The notes beneath the pieces are model-generated. The model was not told where the DNA came from. It saw nothing but the letters and a program-made list of their open reading frames with translations, and did not search any database. A stretch of 9,304 nt of DNA from Bacteroidales bacterium (GTDB lineage Bacteria > Bacteroidota > Bacteroidia > Bacteroidales > GCA-2711565), in the NCBI GenBank assembly GCA_029938505.1, contig JAOZUV010000052.1:1-9304 (forward strand). The letters run 5' to 3'. Positions 8,038 through 9,304 of the stretch are shown here, one piece after another (positions within the stretch are counted from its first letter, which is position 1; every line of letters starts with the position of its first letter). The translations under genes were made by a program, and so were the position numbers.

Positions 8038-8064
8038 GGTGAAGGTAGTTCCTTCACCTTTTTT
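8038..8064 (+). terminator. Rho-independent terminator after the first permease gene
   Basis: An 8-base-pair perfect stem, GGTGAAGG (8038-8045) with CCTTCACC (8051-8058), has a five-base loop (TAGTT) and is followed by six T's (8059-8064). G8037 can add a wobble pair with T8059. It lies 65 bases after the permease stop codon and should separate the two permease genes into different transcription units. The 12 bases from 8035 to 8046 are identical to 2481-2492 at the other terminator. Confidence 0.85.
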
Positions 8065-8128
8065 GATTGTTTTTCGGGTATATTGATTTTATTATAAGAT
8101 TTATATAGATTATGAACTAAAAAATTAG

Positions 8129-8157
8129 TTGTTTTTTATAAATAATTTATATTTTTA
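8129..8157 (+). promoter_or_regulatory. Possible Bacteroidota housekeeping promoter for the second permease
   Basis: A TTG at 8129-8131 lies 18 bases before TATTTTTA (8150-8157), which fits the -7 pattern TAnnTTTG except for the last base. The spacing is close to, though at the short end of, the usual one for this phylum. Transcription would start near 8163, about 25 bases before the ATG at 8188. The region is so AT-rich that a chance match is quite possible. No GG-N10-GC sigma-54 pattern is seen between the terminator and this gene. Confidence 0.28.
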
Positions 8158-8187
8158 CGAAATTAATAACCTAATTAGAGCTTCATA

Positions 8188-9304
8188 ATGATATTCAATT
8201 ATTTAAAAACAGCGATTCGGCATTTAATCAGACAACCTTCCTATTCATTTATTAATATTGGTGGATTGGCTATCGGGATGTCAGTATGTATTTTAATACT
8301 TACCTATGTTTTCTATGAGCTGAGCTTTGATAAGTTCCATAAAAAATCAGATCAAATCTATCGCGTTTGTGTTGATGCCAATATTGGCGGTACTTTTATG
8401 GATCTGGCTTTAACGAGTGGACCAATGGGTCCTGCTATCTTAGAGGATTTTCCGGAAGTTATAAGCCAAACCCGAATTGCTAAAACGGGTGCCCGAATTT
8501 TGGTTTCACAAGCTGAAAATAAATTTTATGAAGAAAGTATTTACCATGCCGATTCTACTTTCTTTGACGTTTTTTCGTTTACATTATTAAGAGGAGACCC
8601 AAACAAAGTTTTAGCTGCACCCAATAGCATTGTATTAACTGAGAAATTGGCCAATAAATATTTTGGTGATGAGGATCCAATAAACAAGGTATTACGCATA
8701 AACGATAACACTAATTATACGGTTACTGGTATAGTGGCAGATGTTCCAAGTAATTCGCACTTTAAATTTGATGCCTTATTTTCATTTTCTTCAGTAGTGA
8801 ATCTTCCTCAATATGGATTTCAGAATTGGGGTTCGATAAGTCTTAATACTTATGTCTTGCTTGATCCAAACGTAAATTATTTAAGTCTCCAAGGTAAATT
8901 TGCTGAGTTTGAAGAAAACCGTATGGGCTTTTTGAAAGAAGCCAATGTTGTTTTTGATTTATATCTACAACCCCTATCAGACATCCATTTATATTCAAGT
9001 AAACGTGGTGAATTAGGAACCAATGGAGATATTAATTATGTCTATATTTTTTCTGCAATAGCTATTTTCATTTTAATAATAGCCTGTATTAATTATATGA
9101 ATTTGGCTTCGGCCCGATCGTTTAGAAGATCAAAAGAAGTGGGGATGCGGAAAATCCATGGAGCTGTGAAAGGCCAGTTATTAAAACAATTTTTGGGTGA
9201 GTCTGTATTATTAAGTTTTATTGCATTGCTGATTTCTGTTCTGATTGTTAAGTTAGCTTTGCCTAATTTCAGTGATTTAGTGCTTACCGATGGTTCACTC
9301 GATT
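8188..9304 (+). CDS. ABC transporter permease, FtsX/MacB_PCD type, 3' end outside the window
   Basis: This frame is open from the ATG at 8188 to the window end, giving 372 residues, and has no stop. It starts MIFNYLKTAIRHLIRQPSYSFIN, the family's usual N-terminus, so the start is well supported. Membrane segment 1 is about 21-44, with a MacB_PCD-like periplasmic domain (about 45-280) containing YHADSTFFDVFSF (119-131) and LRGDP (134-138). Segment 2 is about 285-306, followed by RSKEVGMRKIHGA (314-326), the FtsX domain motif, and segment 3 (about 337-358). It is clearly related to the upstream permease, with the same domain order, but has diverged far. Family members are about 780-800 residues, so about half is missing. 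It has no ATPase domain in the visible part. A terminator and its own leader suggest it is transcribed separately from the first permease. Substrate unknown. Confidence 0.92.
   Translation, partial: MIFNYLKTAIRHLIRQPSYSFINIGGLAIGMSVCILILTYVFYELSFDKFHKKSDQIYRVCVDANIGGTFMDLALTSGPMGPAILEDFPEVISQTRIAKTGARILVSQAENKFYEESIYHADSTFFDVFSFTLLRGDPNKVLAAPNSIVLTEKLANKYFGDEDPINKVLRINDNTNYTVTGIVADVPSNSHFKFDALFSFSSVVNLPQYGFQNWGSISLNTYVLLDPNVNYLSLQGKFAEFEENRMGFLKEANVVFDLYLQPLSDIHLYSSKRGELGTNGDINYVYIFSAIAIFILIIACINYMNLASARSFRRSKEVGMRKIHGAVKGQLLKQFLGESVLLSFIALLISVLIVKLALPNFSDLVLTDGSLD

Noticed and set aside
1..9304. CRISPR array, tRNA, rRNA, insertion sequence or attachment site
   Set aside because: No regularly spaced direct repeats, tRNA-like cloverleaf, transposase gene or terminal inverted repeats were seen on either strand.

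Overview
The window is low-GC DNA (about one third G+C by eye). Its gene families and rarity of Shine-Dalgarno sequences point to a member of the Bacteroidota, probably a free-living Bacteroidales/Marinilabiliales-like or related marine or anaerobic lineage. The taxonomic call rests on family content: CBM9-like/DUF5916 outer-membrane proteins and tandem FtsX-type 'ABC transporter permease' genes are typical of this phylum. No rRNA, tRNA, CRISPR array or complete mobile element is visible. All recognisable genes are on the + strand.

Layout. (1) From 2 to 2461 lies the 3' part of a large DUF5916 gene that begins before the window, followed by a strong intrinsic terminator (2483-2512). (2) The 438-base spacer 2462-2899 has no + strand gene. 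On the - strand it holds an unusual reading frame (2819 down to 2511) broken by one in-frame TAA. (3) From 2900 to 5542 lies a complete second DUF5916 gene, a tandem paralogue of the first. (4) Only 60 bases later, with no terminator between, comes a complete FtsX/MacB-type permease gene (5603-7972). The short gap carries a good candidate sigma-54 (-24/-12) promoter at 5547-5563. (5) A second terminator (8038-8064), whose 5' arm and preceding bases repeat those of the first, is followed by an AT-rich leader and the first 372 codons of a second FtsX/MacB-type permease (8188 to the window end).

How the parts may work together. The DUF5916 proteins are predicted to be exported and to sit in the outer membrane, with a periplasmic or surface CBM9-like domain in front of a beta-rich barrel-like region. 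The permeases would sit in the inner membrane and need an ATPase encoded elsewhere. The lack of a terminator between the second DUF5916 gene and the first permease allows co-transcription, while the candidate sigma-54 promoter would let the permease be induced separately. A functional link between the outer-membrane and inner-membrane proteins is inference from position only. The most notable points are the sigma-54-like site, the uneven divergence between the two DUF5916 copies, the interrupted reverse-strand frame and the repeated terminator hairpin. I see no clear evidence of a wholly new system.
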